Shown here piece by piece: positions 52,893-64,000 of a DNA stretch of 64,000 nt. The notes below the pieces were generated by a model. The model searched no databases, was not told the origin of the DNA, and saw nothing but the letters and a program-made list of their open reading frames with translations. A program made the translations under genes and the position numbers. Position 1 is the first letter of the stretch, and every line of letters begins with the position of its first letter. This stretch comes from Mycolicibacterium iranicum (lineage in GTDB: Bacteria > Actinomycetota > Actinomycetes > Mycobacteriales > Mycobacteriaceae), in assembly GCF_014190915.1 (NCBI RefSeq), contig NZ_JACHVU010000002.1, forward strand, positions 434,001 to 498,000. The letters are read 5' to 3'.

Positions 52893-53609
52893 TCACCGGA
52901 ACGCTGCCGCCAGCGGAGAGGCGGTGGCCGGGGTGAGTGGGGTGGTCAGCAGTATCGGTGCCTGGGCCATGAATCGCGGTGTGGTGCCCCGATGTTCGTC
53001 GGCGGCGTGCACTGTGAACGGATGGACCAGGTACATGTCGCCGGGACGGCCCGTGGCGTGGTGAACGGTTCTGGCCGAGCTGGCGGCGTCCACGAGGGCA
53101 CCGGCCGTCACCGCGTCGACATGTCTGTCGCCCAGTGCGGCTGCGGTGTCGCGGTGCGAACCGGCACGCAGCAGCGTCGGCGCGTCGTCGGCCGTCACCT
53201 CCGACAGCAGCGTCAGCAGGAGCAGCGTGTGCGGCCGCCCGCTGACCACCCAGGAGCCGTCGGGCGCCGGGGTGTTGAGGTCGATGTGCCACCCCCGGTC
53301 GTCGGCGGCGGGGGAGACGGGGAACCGAATCGGGATGTTGCCCAGGGCTCCTCGGGGCAGCCAGCCGCCGGCCCCGCAGATCCGGTCCAGCGCCTCGGCC
53401 AGTACCGGGCTGCGGGCGATCTCTCCGAACGGGCCCTCACCGGTCAGGTCGGCCGTCCGCTCCACCGGCTGCGTCCACGTCGCGGGGTCGTCGGGTGCCG
53501 CGGCGATGCGCTGCCACAGCAGCGCCCGTGCGGCGTCGGCGGTCTCACGCGGCGCGGCCTGCTCGAGCGTGACGTATCCGTCGGTGACGAACGCCTCGAC
53601 ATCCACCAT
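52893..53609 (-). CDS. Phytanoyl-CoA dioxygenase (PhyH) family protein
   Basis: A 238-residue non-haem Fe(II)/2-oxoglutarate dioxygenase. The iron-binding HxD is WHIDLNTP (His108, Asp110), the distal His is in LVHPFTVHAADEHRG (196 or 201), and the following Arg probably binds 2-oxoglutarate. Substrate unknown. The longer open frame starting at 53687 was rejected since the domain begins at ATG 53609. Confidence 0.8.
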   Translation of the reverse strand: MVDVEAFVTDGYVTLEQAAPRETADAARALLWQRIAAAPDDPATWTQPVERTADLTGEGPFGEIARSPVLAEALDRICGAGGWLPRGALGNIPIRFPVSPAADDRGWHIDLNTPAPDGSWVVSGRPHTLLLLTLLSEVTADDAPTLLRAGSHRDTAAALGDRHVDAVTAGALVDAASSARTVHHATGRPGDMYLVHPFTVHAADEHRGTTPRFMAQAPILLTTPLTPATASPLAAAFR

Positions 53610-53660
53610 GCCGCCACCCTGACACGGTTGCCGCAGGGCAGGCCAATGGTTTTCAGCGGC

Positions 53661-53709
53661 GACTTCGGTGCCGCCGGTCAACCCCAACGTGACCGACTAC
53701 ACCGACATC
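53661..53709 (-). terminator. Hairpin at the end of the Bcr/CflA gene (degenerate member of the 19+11+19 family)
   Basis: Arms 53661-53679 and 53691-53709 around the 11-nt loop AACCCCAACGT pair at 14 of 19 positions. The architecture and core (TCGGTG...GGTC) match the hairpins at 44631 and 55434, but the stem has several mismatches. The right arm overlaps the stop codon of the leftward MFS gene. Confidence 0.4.
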
Positions 53710-54923
53710 GCGCGGGGGCGGGCGACGGCGAAACCGGCGCAGGCGATCGCGGCCGCGCAGACCATCACGACACCCAGCGGCGTGGCGGAATGCTCACCGC
53801 CCAGGCTGACCAACGGCGAGACCGCGGCCGCCAGAAGGAACTGCGTGGCGCCGAGCGCCGCCGACGCGGTGCCCGCGGCGCGGGGTGCGGCCGACAACGC
53901 CAGCGCGGTCGTGTTGCCGAAGATCAGGCCCATGCCTGCGACCGCCGCGAACAGCGGCAGCGCCAGCCACCCTGACGCCACGCCGGACAGCGAGAGCGCC
54001 AGCACCGCGACGCTCGACGCGGCGATGATGCCCAGTCCGGTGCCGGCGATGGGGCGGGGGTCGCGGCGCGCGGTGAGCCGGGCGCTGAGGGCGCTCATCA
54101 ACAGCAACCCGAACGCGTTCACGCCGAACATCGCGCCGTACTGGGCCGAGGACAGCCCCATCATCGTCTGGTAGATGAACGGCGACGCCGAGATGTAGGC
54201 CATCATCACCGCGAACGCGAAGCCGAACGCCAGCAGGTGGCCGACATACTCCCGTCGCAGGAGATCACGCAACGGCGAACCGGCCGTGGCCTTTTCGGCA
54301 CGCAGCCGCGCGCGCCGCTGCTCGGTGTGCGTCTCGCGGATGACGGCGAGCGCCGCGACGAGCATGGCGACGACCAGCGCCAGGATGACCGCCAGCGCAC
54401 CGCGCCAGCCGAGCGGTTCGACGAGGAAGCCACCGGCCAGGGGAGCGGCGATCGGGGCGACGCCGCCGACGATCATCATCAGGCTGAATGCGCGTGCGGC
54501 GGCACGGCCGGTCGCGAGATCGGAGATGATCGCGCGCCCGATCACCATGCCTGCGGCGCCCGTCAGACCCTGGGCGAGGCGGGCGGCGATGAGCACTTCG
54601 ATGCTCGGGGCCAGCACGGCCACCAGGCTCGCGACCACGCACACCACGGCGCCGATCGTCAGCGGCTTGACCCGGCCGAACCTGTCGGAGAGCGGACCGA
54701 AGACCAGCTGCCCTGCCGCCAGCCCGATCAGGAACGCCGTCAGGGTCAGCTGCACGCTCGTCGGCGATGTCTGGAGGTCGTCGACCATCTGCGGGAACGC
54801 CGGCAGGTACAGGTCGGTGGCGAACGGCGCGACAGCGGAGAGCAGGGCGAGCGTGACGAGCAGCCCCGCAGTGATCCGTGGCGCGGTGTCGGGCCCGGTC
54901 CGGGCATCGACGGTCGAGGTCAT
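53697..54923 (-). CDS. Bcr/CflA-type multidrug MFS exporter
   Basis: A 408-residue DHA1-family exporter. FATDLYLPAFPQMVDDL at about 35-51 is the Bcr/CflA signature in helix 1, followed by VQLTLTAFLIGLAAGQLVFGPLSDRFGRVKP (helices 2-3 loop, blocks at about 57-87). Exports drugs or small toxins in exchange for protons. ATG at 54923, divergent from a MarR gene across a clear palindrome, so it is likely induced by the MarR ligand. Confidence 0.9.
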   Translation of the reverse strand: MTSTVDARTGPDTAPRITAGLLVTLALLSAVAPFATDLYLPAFPQMVDDLQTSPTSVQLTLTAFLIGLAAGQLVFGPLSDRFGRVKPLTIGAVVCVVASLVAVLAPSIEVLIAARLAQGLTGAAGMVIGRAIISDLATGRAAARAFSLMMIVGGVAPIAAPLAGGFLVEPLGWRGALAVILALVVAMLVAALAVIRETHTEQRRARLRAEKATAGSPLRDLLRREYVGHLLAFGFAFAVMMAYISASPFIYQTMMGLSSAQYGAMFGVNAFGLLLMSALSARLTARRDPRPIAGTGLGIIAASSVAVLALSLSGVASGWLALPLFAAVAGMGLIFGNTTALALSAAPRAAGTASAALGATQFLLAAAVSPLVSLGGEHSATPLGVVMVCAAAIACAGFAVARPRAMSV

Positions 54924-54936
54924 CAAAACTCCATAG

Positions 54937-54972
54937 TAGTTATCTATTGATAGTTATCAGTACATAACTATC
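54937..54972. promoter_or_regulatory. MarR operator between exporter and marR gene
   Basis: GATAGTTAT (54949-54957) and ATAACTATC (54964-54972) form a perfect 9-bp inverted repeat with a 6-bp centre. A further TAGTTATC half-site lies at 54937-54944, 14 bp before the same half in the palindrome. The region is AT-rich and sits between two divergent starts, so it probably covers both promoters. Confidence 0.8.
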
Positions 54973-54988
54973 AGGTAAGGTGGGTGCC

Positions 54989-55435
54989 GTGCAAGCGCGA
55001 AAGTCCGACGCCGCCCAGTTGGCCGACCTCGCCGACCTGGTGATGACGGTGGCTCGCGCGGTGAAGATGCAGACCGTGAGCGATCCGTCCGTGCTGGACC
55101 TGTCCGCGACCGAAGTGACGGTGCTGCGCTACCTCGATCACCATCCCGACGTCAGCCCCAGCACCGTGGCGGCGGCGACCGGTCTGCAGCGCAGCAACAT
55201 GAGCCGCGCGCTGCGCGATCTCGAGGGCAAGGGACTGGTGCAGCGCACGCCAGCGCCCGCCGACAGCAGGCAGACGCTGCTGCGCTCGACCGCGCTGGCC
55301 GCGGACAACCTCGCGCGGGTGCGGGGCATCTGGGCCCGAGTGCTCGGCGACGCGCTCGACGGCGCCGGCGACGAGCACGACGTGGCGTCGGCGCTTCGGC
55401 TGCTCGGCGCGCTGGAGCGTGGCCTTTACCGGTGA
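54989..55435 (+). CDS. MarR family transcriptional regulator
   Basis: A 148-residue MarR protein. The winged helix spans about 40-100 (TEVTVLRYLDHHPDVSPSTVAAATGLQRSNMSRALRDLEGKGLVQR as consecutive blocks, wing PADSRQTLLRST). GTG 54989 was preferred because AAGGTGGG is suitably spaced; GTG 54980 would fall almost in the operator and is also in frame. It should bind the adjoining palindrome and repress itself and the exporter. Confidence 0.85.
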   Translation: MQARKSDAAQLADLADLVMTVARAVKMQTVSDPSVLDLSATEVTVLRYLDHHPDVSPSTVAAATGLQRSNMSRALRDLEGKGLVQRTPAPADSRQTLLRSTALAADNLARVRGIWARVLGDALDGAGDEHDVASALRLLGALERGLYR

Positions 55436-55482
55436 TTCGGGTGTCGTCGGTCAGTGTGAGCGTGACCGACGACACCGAATTC
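55434..55482. terminator. Bidirectional hairpin between marR and glgP
   Basis: Arms 55434-55452 and 55464-55482 share a perfect 13-bp core (GGTGTCGTCGGTC) around the 11-nt loop AGTGTGAGCGT. It fills the gap between two convergent genes. Sequence and geometry match the hairpin at 44631-44679. Confidence 0.75.
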
Positions 55483-55483
55483 G

Positions 55484-58009
<2,526 letters not shown>

Positions 58010-58159
58010 GGTGTCTCCTGCGGTCGGCGGCGGCGCGGACCCGCCATTGTGCCGCCTGCGCATTTCGGATCGAGGTCGGGAGTGTGAACGCGGGGTTCAT
58101 CCCCAGCCGTAATGGCTCAGGGATTGCCGTGGGGAATATTGACGATGTTGACTGTATGA

Positions 58160-60052
58160 ATGGCGATCGGTGGGGACCGCGCAACTGTGCTGCGCGCGTA
58201 CACAGCCGACGCCATGCCGCCCCTGACCCGGCTGATCGGCTGGACGGTCGCGGTGGGCGCGCTGTGCTTCCTGGTGCGCACGCTGGTGTATTTCGACAGC
58301 TGGTCCTACGCGATGGTGTGGCCGGCGGTGGCACCGCAGCTCGTCGCGTTGCTGACCTCGCCCCGGCGGCAGTGGCCGGTGTACCTGGCGTCGTTCGCCG
58401 CCATCCAGATCATCCCGGCGCGGGCGTTCCTGGACATCTCGCCCGAGGTCGGTGTCGCCTCCACGATGACCGCCGTCCTCGTCGCCGCCGTGATGCTGCA
58501 CCGTGACCGGGACTGGGTGAGCGGCCGCAGCGACTCGCTGCACAGCTGGCAGCGGTTCCTGTTCTACGGCGTGTTCCTGGCGCCGCTGCTGGCCAGCCCC
58601 CTCGGCATCGCCAGCCTGATCTGGAACGGCGAGATCGAGACCACGGCGTACTCGATCGTGTACGCCGCGATGGCCTGGTATCTGACCGAGGCCGTCGCGA
58701 TCGCGTTCCTGGTACCGCTGATGCTGCGCTGGCAGCACTACCGACAGCCGCACAGCTGGCGCGAGGTGGCGTGGTTCGCCGCGATGACCGCGCTGACGGT
58801 CGGGTTGTGCGCCGCCTCGGCGACCAAGTCGAGCTTCGTGCTCGTCTTCCTGACCGGTCTGCCGGCGCTGCTGGTGTTGATCAGGTCCGGGATCGCCGCC
58901 GCTTTCGCCGAGATGGCGGTCGGCTCGGGGCTGGTGCTGGGCAGCACCTTCGCCGGCTACGGTCCGTTCGCGTCCTCGCTGGAGTCCCCGGGCCAGGCCA
59001 TGGTCTCGGCTCAGGTCTTCGTCCTCGGTGCGTTCACGATGGTCGTCATGGTCGCCGCGGCGCTCGAGGACCGCATGCGGCTCGCGGCGCTCGACAACGC
59101 GAGCTACAAGGCCTACGAACTGGTGGCGGAGCTGACCGGTGACGTCGTGATCCTCGTCGACGCCGACGGCAACCTGCTGCGGCGCGCCTCGCCGGGCCAC
59201 GAGATCCTCGACCTGCCCGACGGCCGGGTGACCAAGGAGATGTGGCTCGATCAGGTCCACCCCGAGGATCGCGCCGCGCGCGCCGATTTCCCGGAGGCCG
59301 GCGGTAACGGGCCCTCCGACCCGTTCCGCATCCGCAAGCGGGACGGCACATGGGGCTGGTACGTCGTGCACAGCAGGCGCACCGCCGACGGGCTGACCGC
59401 CGCGCTGCTGCGCGACGTGACGCTGGAACGCGAGGTGCAGGACTCGCTGACCGACATGGCGCACACCGATCCGCTGACCGGGCTGGCCAACCGGCGCGGC
59501 CTGGCGCGCCGCGCCGCCGACATCTGGTTGCGGGCCCGGACCGACGGTGAACAGGTGACCGCGCTGTTCATCGACCTCGACCGGTTCAAGTCGTTCAACG
59601 ACCTCTACGGCCACCAGGCCGGTGACGAATGCCTGCGCCAGATCGCCGACGTGCTGCAGAACCTGGCCGACCCGGCGCTCTGCGTGTCGGCCCGTTACGG
59701 CGGCGAGGAGTTCGCGGTGGTGCTCTCGGGCTGCGACGCCCCGCGCGAGTTCGCCGACGGACTGGCCGCGGCGATCCGTGCGCTGCGGATCCCGCACCTG
59801 GGTTCGGACTCGGGATCGGTGACCATCAGCGCCGGCGTCGCGACGCTACGGCCCTGGCGCACCGAGGGGGCCGACCCCGACGCGGCGGTCGCCGAACTGC
59901 TCGACCGTGCGGACAAGGCGCTCTACGTCGCGAAGTCCAACGGCCGCAACGCGGTCTCGATCTACGGCGACGAGCCGGTGCTAATCGGCGAGCAGGTTCA
60001 CCGCGCCGGTGAACACCCGCGGGAGGCCACCGGCGGCGGGCACGATGAGTGA
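58160..60052 (+). CDS. Membrane diguanylate cyclase (MASE1-PAS-GGDEF)
   Basis: A 630-residue signalling protein. Residues about 25-300 hold 8-9 hydrophobic helices resembling a MASE1 sensor. Residues about 315-425 form a PAS domain (VVILVDADGNLLRRASP ... DPFRIRKRDGTWGWYVVH). Residues about 440-610 are GGDEF: TDPLTGLANRRGL, FIDLDRFKSFNDLYGHQAGDE and the active site RYGGEEF near 513. The catalytic GGEEF is intact, so it should make c-di-GMP; the RxxD inhibitory site five residues before it is absent. No EAL domain. ATG 58214 is an alternative start. Its last 72 bp overlap the convergent reductase gene. Confidence 0.85.
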   Translation: MAIGGDRATVLRAYTADAMPPLTRLIGWTVAVGALCFLVRTLVYFDSWSYAMVWPAVAPQLVALLTSPRRQWPVYLASFAAIQIIPARAFLDISPEVGVASTMTAVLVAAVMLHRDRDWVSGRSDSLHSWQRFLFYGVFLAPLLASPLGIASLIWNGEIETTAYSIVYAAMAWYLTEAVAIAFLVPLMLRWQHYRQPHSWREVAWFAAMTALTVGLCAASATKSSFVLVFLTGLPALLVLIRSGIAAAFAEMAVGSGLVLGSTFAGYGPFASSLESPGQAMVSAQVFVLGAFTMVVMVAAALEDRMRLAALDNASYKAYELVAELTGDVVILVDADGNLLRRASPGHEILDLPDGRVTKEMWLDQVHPEDRAARADFPEAGGNGPSDPFRIRKRDGTWGWYVVHSRRTADGLTAALLRDVTLEREVQDSLTDMAHTDPLTGLANRRGLARRAADIWLRARTDGEQVTALFIDLDRFKSFNDLYGHQAGDECLRQIADVLQNLADPALCVSARYGGEEFAVVLSGCDAPREFADGLAAAIRALRIPHLGSDSGSVTISAGVATLRPWRTEGADPDAAVAELLDRADKALYVAKSNGRNAVSIYGDEPVLIGEQVHRAGEHPREATGGGHDE

Positions 60053-61003
60053 CCGCAGCGGCGACGTGCTCGCGTGCAGCATTCCGGCGGTCATCAGCCG
60101 GTAGCGCCGGGTCGCGCTCCGCCATCGGCGTTCGTAATCGGCGGGACGGTCGGCGATCACGGCGTCGACCAGGAGCCGTGCCGCGGCGAACGACAGCCCC
60201 AGCCCTTCGCCGGTGAGCGCGTCGACATAGCCGGCGGCGTCGCCGACGAGCAGGACCCGGCCCGCGACCCGGCTGCGGACCCGTTGCCGCAGCGGGCCCG
60301 CGGCGCGGTCCGGTGCGTGGGGCAGGCCCTCGATTCGCTCCCGCAGCGCCGGGAACGCGGTGAGGTGCTGGTCGAACCGGCCCTGGCGCGAGGTCAGGAT
60401 CGCGATGCCCACGCAGTCGTCGGCGACGGGGGTCACGTATGCCTCCCCGGCCTCCGACCGGCCCGACCAGTACACCTCGACGACGTCGCTCCACGGGGGC
60501 ACGGTGATGTGGCGCTTGAGGCCCCAGCGCCGCGTCCGACCGGCAGGCAACTCCAGCCCGAGCGCGCCGCGGATCGGCGAGTGCAGACCGTCGGCGGCCG
60601 CGAGGTAGCGAGCGCGTATCCCGTTGACCGTGACCGATCCGGCGTCCTGGGTGACGGGTCCGGCCTTGTCGTGGACGAGCGTGACGCCGGCCCTGTCCGC
60701 TTCGGCGAGCAGCGCGGCGTGCAACGTCCGGCGCCGCACGCCGAGGCCGCTGCCGCCGTCGAAGGGCGCGGTGACACAACGCTTCTCATCGAGATAGGCG
60801 ACACCGCGGAAGTGCCGGCCGGCGGGCTGCGCACCGAGCAGTCGCAGCTGTCGCACCGCATGCGGCATGAGCCCCTCGCCGCAGGCCTTGTCGATCGGGC
60901 CCGTGCGCTTCTCGATCACGACGGTGTCCAGGCCCGCGCGGGCCGCGTGGATGGCAGTGGCCAGCCCCGCGGGCCCACCGCCGGCAACCACCAGGTCGAT
61001 CAT
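59981..61003 (-). CDS. Geranylgeranyl-reductase/SrsC-like FAD oxidoreductase
   Basis: A 340-residue FAD-dependent oxidoreductase of the geranylgeranyl reductase/phenol hydroxylase-like superfamily. The FAD motif VVAGGGPAGLATA is at 5-17, CGEGLMPHAV (about 41-50) is a family hallmark, and GRVLLVGDAAGYVDALTGEGL (about 267-287) is the second FAD motif. Next to a type III PKS and an ICMT-like methyltransferase it plausibly hydroxylates an alkylresorcinol ring to a quinone, as SrsC does. Start ATG 61003 overlaps the methyltransferase stop (ATGA). Confidence 0.8.
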   Translation of the reverse strand: MIDLVVAGGGPAGLATAIHAARAGLDTVVIEKRTGPIDKACGEGLMPHAVRQLRLLGAQPAGRHFRGVAYLDEKRCVTAPFDGGSGLGVRRRTLHAALLAEADRAGVTLVHDKAGPVTQDAGSVTVNGIRARYLAAADGLHSPIRGALGLELPAGRTRRWGLKRHITVPPWSDVVEVYWSGRSEAGEAYVTPVADDCVGIAILTSRQGRFDQHLTAFPALRERIEGLPHAPDRAAGPLRQRVRSRVAGRVLLVGDAAGYVDALTGEGLGLSFAAARLLVDAVIADRPADYERRWRSATRRYRLMTAGMLHASTSPLRSLIVPAAGGLPRVFTGAVNLLAD

Positions 61004-61515
61004 GCCGGGGCGGCCGACAGCGACCGAAGTGCCTTGTTCTCCACGGAGATCCGCGCCCACAGCAGGAGGGCGTTGAGGACGGTGAACACCAGCGCGGTCA
61101 CCCATGCGGTGTGCACCAGCGGCAGGGCGATGCCCTCGATGACGACGGCCACGTAGTTGGGATGGGACAGGAACCGGTACGGCCCGCCGGTGACGCGGCC
61201 TGCGTGGGGTACGACGACGACGCGGGTGTTCCACTGCCGCCCGAGGGTTGTGATGCACCACCAGCGCAGGCCCTGCGCGACGATCACCACGGCGAACATC
61301 GACCAGCCCAACACGGGGACGAACTCGCGGTGGGCGGCCTCGTACAGGCAGCCGACGAGCAGCGCGGTGTGCAGCACCACCATGACGGGGTAGTGCGACG
61401 CGCCGAACTCGACACCGCCGCGGGCCCTGCTCCATGTCAGGTTGCGTTGCGAGACAACCAGTTCGGCGACGCGTTCGATCGCGACGGCGGCGATGAGGAC
61501 GGTGTAGGCGATCAT
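61000..61515 (-). CDS. ICMT-like membrane methyltransferase (SrsB-like)
   Basis: A 171-residue membrane protein of the isoprenylcysteine carboxyl methyltransferase family, with about four hydrophobic helices and the SAM-binding block TGGPYRFLSHPNYVAVVIEG (about 111-130). In Streptomyces srs and related type III PKS operons this family O-methylates the phenolic lipid. ATG 61515 lies two bases after the PKS stop. Overlaps the next gene by four bases. Confidence 0.8.
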   Translation of the reverse strand: MIAYTVLIAAVAIERVAELVVSQRNLTWSRARGGVEFGASHYPVMVVLHTALLVGCLYEAAHREFVPVLGWSMFAVVIVAQGLRWWCITTLGRQWNTRVVVVPHAGRVTGGPYRFLSHPNYVAVVIEGIALPLVHTAWVTALVFTVLNALLLWARISVENKALRSLSAAPA

Positions 61516-61517
61516 CT

Positions 61518-62591
61518 CTACCGCCAGCGCAGCAGGACGAGTTCGGAACAGAAGCCCGGCCCCATCGCCATCAGCAGGCCCGGTTCGCCGGCCGGCGGCT
61601 TCTTGGCGCGGGTGTCCCGCAGCACGTGCAGCACCGACGACGAGGACAGATTGCCCACCTCGGCCAGCGAGCGCCACGTCAGCTCCAGGGCGTCGTCGGA
61701 CAACCCCAGCGTGGCGGTGATGGCCTCGATCACCTTGGGCCCGCCGGGGTGGCTCACCCAGGCGGCGATGTCTGCGACGCCGAGGCCGTGCTCGCCGAGG
61801 AAACCGGTCATGTCGTCGGCCAGATAGCGGTCGATCAGCTCGGGCAGGTTCGGCGACAGGATCAGCTGGAAGCCGGTGTGGCCCACCTTCCATCCCATGG
61901 TGCCCAGCGAATCCGGATACATGCGGCTGCGGGAGTCGATCACCTCGGGCCCGGCTGCCCGGATCGCATCGGCACGGTTCTCGCCGACCGCGACCACGGC
62001 GGCGGCGCCGTCACCGAACAGCGCGCTGCCGACCAGGCTGGCCATGGTCGGCTCGACGGCCGGGTAGGTCAGCGAGCAGAGCTCGACGGACACCAGCGCC
62101 GCGACGTGGTCGGGGGCGCCACGCAGATAGTCGTGCATCCGGGCCACGCCCGCGGCCCCGGCGACGCAGCCGAGCCCGAACAGCGGGACACGACGCACGT
62201 CGGGGCGCAGGCCCAACCGGCCGGCGATCCGGGCATCCAGGGACGGCACCGCGATCCCGGTGACGGTGGTGGTCATGATCATGTCGAGATCGCCGGGTGT
62301 CAGCCCCGCCTCGTCCAGAGCGGCGGTCAGCGCCTCGCAGGCCAGGTCGAGTGCGTGCTCGACGTACAGGTCGTTGGCCTCGCCGAAGTCCTTGAGGGTG
62401 GGGTAGCGGTCCAGGGGGAGCACGAAGTGGCGTGCGTTGACCTTCGAGTTGGCGTGCAGGCCGCGCACCACATCGCCGAGCTCGGCGAATGCCGGTGCGG
62501 CGAGGAAGGTTTCGGTGATCTCGGCCTGGCTGTAGCGGTGTGGCGGCAGCGCGCCCGCGACGCCGGCGATGACGCTGACGGGATTGGTCAT
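61518..62591 (-). CDS. Type III polyketide synthase
   Basis: A 357-residue chalcone-synthase-like enzyme with a complete Cys142 ([10 protein letters not shown])-His281 ([10 protein letters not shown])-Asn314 (VGNLSSSSV) triad. Type III PKSs extend a fatty acyl starter with malonyl-CoA to alkylpyrones or alkylresorcinols; mycobacterial examples (PKS18, PKS11) prefer long acyl chains. Operon context points to a methylated, oxidised phenolic lipid. ATG 62591 overlaps the MmpL stop (ATGA). Confidence 0.9.
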   Translation of the reverse strand: MTNPVSVIAGVAGALPPHRYSQAEITETFLAAPAFAELGDVVRGLHANSKVNARHFVLPLDRYPTLKDFGEANDLYVEHALDLACEALTAALDEAGLTPGDLDMIMTTTVTGIAVPSLDARIAGRLGLRPDVRRVPLFGLGCVAGAAGVARMHDYLRGAPDHVAALVSVELCSLTYPAVEPTMASLVGSALFGDGAAAVVAVGENRADAIRAAGPEVIDSRSRMYPDSLGTMGWKVGHTGFQLILSPNLPELIDRYLADDMTGFLGEHGLGVADIAAWVSHPGGPKVIEAITATLGLSDDALELTWRSLAEVGNLSSSSVLHVLRDTRAKKPPAGEPGLLMAMGPGFCSELVLLRWR

Positions 62592-64000
62592 GTGGTGGTC
62601 CGTTCGGTCTTTGTGGAGTCGTCGGGTTTCGCCGCGGGTTCTTCGCTGAAGCCGAGGCGGTGGTGGACGCGGGTGAGAAAGCCGGGGGCCCACCAGTTCA
62701 CGCCGCCCATCAGGCGCATGAACGCAGGGACGAGGACCATCCGGACGAGGGTGGCGTCGACGAGCACGGCCAGGGTCAGGCCGAGGCCGAACATCCGCAT
62801 GAACGACACGTTGGCGGCGATCAGGGCCGCGAACGAGATCGACATGATCAGGGCCGCGGCGGTGATGATGCGCCCGGTGTGCGCGATGCCGAGTGCCACG
62901 GCCTCGTCGTTCGGGTGGCCGTCCAGCAGGAACTCGCGGATGCGGGCCACGAGGAACACCTCGTAGTCCATCGACAGGCCGAACGCGATGCAGAACAGCA
63001 GCACCGGCATGTTCGCGACGAGCGTGCCGGTGGGGGTCGTCCCGAGGCCCCCCAGGTGCCCGTCCTGGAAGATCCACACCAGCGCGCCGAACGCGGCGGT
63101 GAGGGAGAGCAGGTTCAGCACAAGGGCTTTGAGCGGTACGACCACACTGCCGGTCAGCAGGAACAGCAGCGCGAACATGATCACGGCGATGACGCCGAGG
63201 ACCAGGGGCAGCGTGCCGGTGATGGCGTCGACGCTGTCGCGGTTGATCTGCGCGGTGCCGGTGAACTGCACGTCTCGCCCGCCGGGCCCGGCAACCGCGT
63301 GCAGGCGGTCGAGCTGGGTCTCGGAGGCCCCGGAGAACAGCGGCGCGGTGCTCGCCACGGTCAGGAACGCGCTGCCGTCGCGTTCGCCCGCGGGTGCGGA
63401 CGGGGGCCCGGCCCTGGTGCCGGCGACGAACGTCCCGGTGGGCGCCGACACCGCCGGAACGTCCGGGACACGCGACAATTCGGCCGCGTAGGCCGACAGG
63501 TCGGCCGGTGTCAGGCCGGCGCTGTCGGGCACCACGACGGTGACGGCGGTGTCGGTGTTGTCGGCGAATTCGGACCGCAGTTGATCGCCGACCTGGTGGG
63601 CCGACGCCGTCTGAGGCAGCACCCGGTCGTCGGGGAAGCCCCACTTCACCCCGAGGAACGGCGCGCCGAGCAGGAGCAGCAGCGCCACCACGGCCAGACC
63701 CAGCGGCGCGGCGCGGCGCATCACCGACGTGGCGCAGCGGTACCAGAACCGCTGCTCGACCGGTACCGGTTGCGGTTCGGGTCTGCGCAGCACGCGGCGC
63801 GCGAGCCTGCGGACGTCGAACGCGTCGAGGCGGTCGCCGAGCAGGACGAGGGCGGCCGGTGTCACGACGACGGCGGCCGCCGCGGCGAAGGCGACGGTGG
63901 CGACCCCGGCGTAGGCGAACGATTTCAGGAAGTGCATCGGGAACAGCACCATCGCAGCCATCGACAGCGCGACCGTTGTCGCCGAGAAGATCACGGTGCG
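62588..64000 (-). CDS. MMPL-family RND transporter, C-terminal two-thirds
   Basis: The gene runs off the right edge; about 470 residues are visible. It has RND helices and a periplasmic domain (about 120-270 of the fragment), then the conserved block [24 protein letters not shown] with the DY pair of the proton relay, and [22 protein letters not shown] proteins move lipids to the mycobacterial envelope. Its position at the head of the PKS operon suggests it exports or flips the phenolic lipid. The tail is hydrophilic (about 30 residues). Confidence 0.85.
   Translation of the reverse strand, partial: RTVIFSATTVALSMAAMVLFPMHFLKSFAYAGVATVAFAAAAAVVVTPAALVLLGDRLDAFDVRRLARRVLRRPEPQPVPVEQRFWYRCATSVMRRAAPLGLAVVALLLLLGAPFLGVKWGFPDDRVLPQTASAHQVGDQLRSEFADNTDTAVTVVVPDSAGLTPADLSAYAAELSRVPDVPAVSAPTGTFVAGTRAGPPSAPAGERDGSAFLTVASTAPLFSGASETQLDRLHAVAGPGGRDVQFTGTAQINRDSVDAITGTLPLVLGVIAVIMFALLFLLTGSVVVPLKALVLNLLSLTAAFGALVWIFQDGHLGGLGTTPTGTLVANMPVLLFCIAFGLSMDYEVFLVARIREFLLDGHPNDEAVALGIAHTGRIITAAALIMSISFAALIAANVSFMRMFGLGLTLAVLVDATLVRMVLVPAFMRLMGGVNWWAPGFLTRVHHRLGFSEEPAAKPDDSTKTERTTT

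Noticed and set aside
52893..53687. Longer start of the PhyH-family gene at 53687
   Set aside because: The added 26 residues run through the hairpin region, are not domain-like, and the ATG at 53609 begins exactly at the conserved domain.

Overview
This window is high-GC, densely packed actinobacterial chromosome, most likely from a fast-growing mycobacterium (Mycolicibacterium type). The evidence is an antigen-85-family mycolyltransferase/esterase, an MmpL-type RND transporter, a DUF732 secreted protein, a GjpA-like secreted porin-family protein preceded by two IdeR-type iron boxes, an MksF-MksE-MksB condensin operon, and frequent GTG starts with ATGA/GTGA/TGATG stop-start overlaps. I see no rRNA, tRNA, CRISPR array, prophage or transposase.

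Layout. 0-4.4 kb: the end of an NrfD-type membrane subunit, a thioredoxin-reductase-like flavoprotein, a YceI protein, an Asp/Glu racemase family protein and an MFS exporter with an extra C-terminal domain. 4.6-6.2 kb: a GjpA-like gene with a strong terminator and an apparently iron-repressed promoter. 6.5-12 kb: mksF-mksE-mksB (Wadjet jetA-B-C type) with no jetD/mksG next to it. 12.2-14.1 kb: one gene for a secreted acidic protein with calcium-binding-type repeats, bracketed by two identical 95-bp direct repeats that duplicate the 3' end of the adjacent nitronate monooxygenase gene. 14-21 kb: mostly single metabolic genes, plus a CHAD protein and a baeRF11 protein. 21-28.3 kb: a Pif1-like helicase fused to a BRCT domain, a DUF732 protein, a TVP38/VTT membrane protein, and a two-gene cassette of a tandem winged-helix protein and a 1040-residue double-ATPase (AAA plus HerA/VirB4-like) protein.

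28.3-44.6 kb looks like a sulfur-acquisition region: three different rhodaneses, a flavoprotein/dicluster-ferredoxin pair, an MFS transporter, an NtaA/SnaA/DszA-family flavin monooxygenase translationally linked to a complete Dpp/Opp-type ABC importer, a second luciferase-like oxidoreductase and a MocR-type regulator. 44.6-51.7 kb is nitrogen-compound catabolism: an operon of nitrilase, amidohydrolase and amino-acid permease, divergent from a TetR regulator across a clear palindromic operator, followed by an SDR, an acetamidase/formamidase and a PPOX protein. 51.7-55.4 kb holds the antigen-85-like protein, a phytanoyl-CoA dioxygenase family protein, and a Bcr/CflA drug exporter divergent from a MarR regulator with a palindromic operator. 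55.5-60 kb holds glycogen phosphorylase and a MASE1-PAS-GGDEF diguanylate cyclase. 60-64 kb is an overlapping operon (MmpL, type III polyketide synthase, ICMT-like methyltransferase, FAD oxidoreductase) that matches the logic of the Streptomyces srsABC phenolic-lipid/quinone operon.

The points most worth following up are the repeat-bracketed secreted protein gene, the nuclease-less Mks operon, the wHTH plus double-ATPase cassette, the helicase/pseudo-exonuclease/BRCT fusion, the sulfur cluster, and a family of 19+11+19-nt hairpins found downstream of three different genes.
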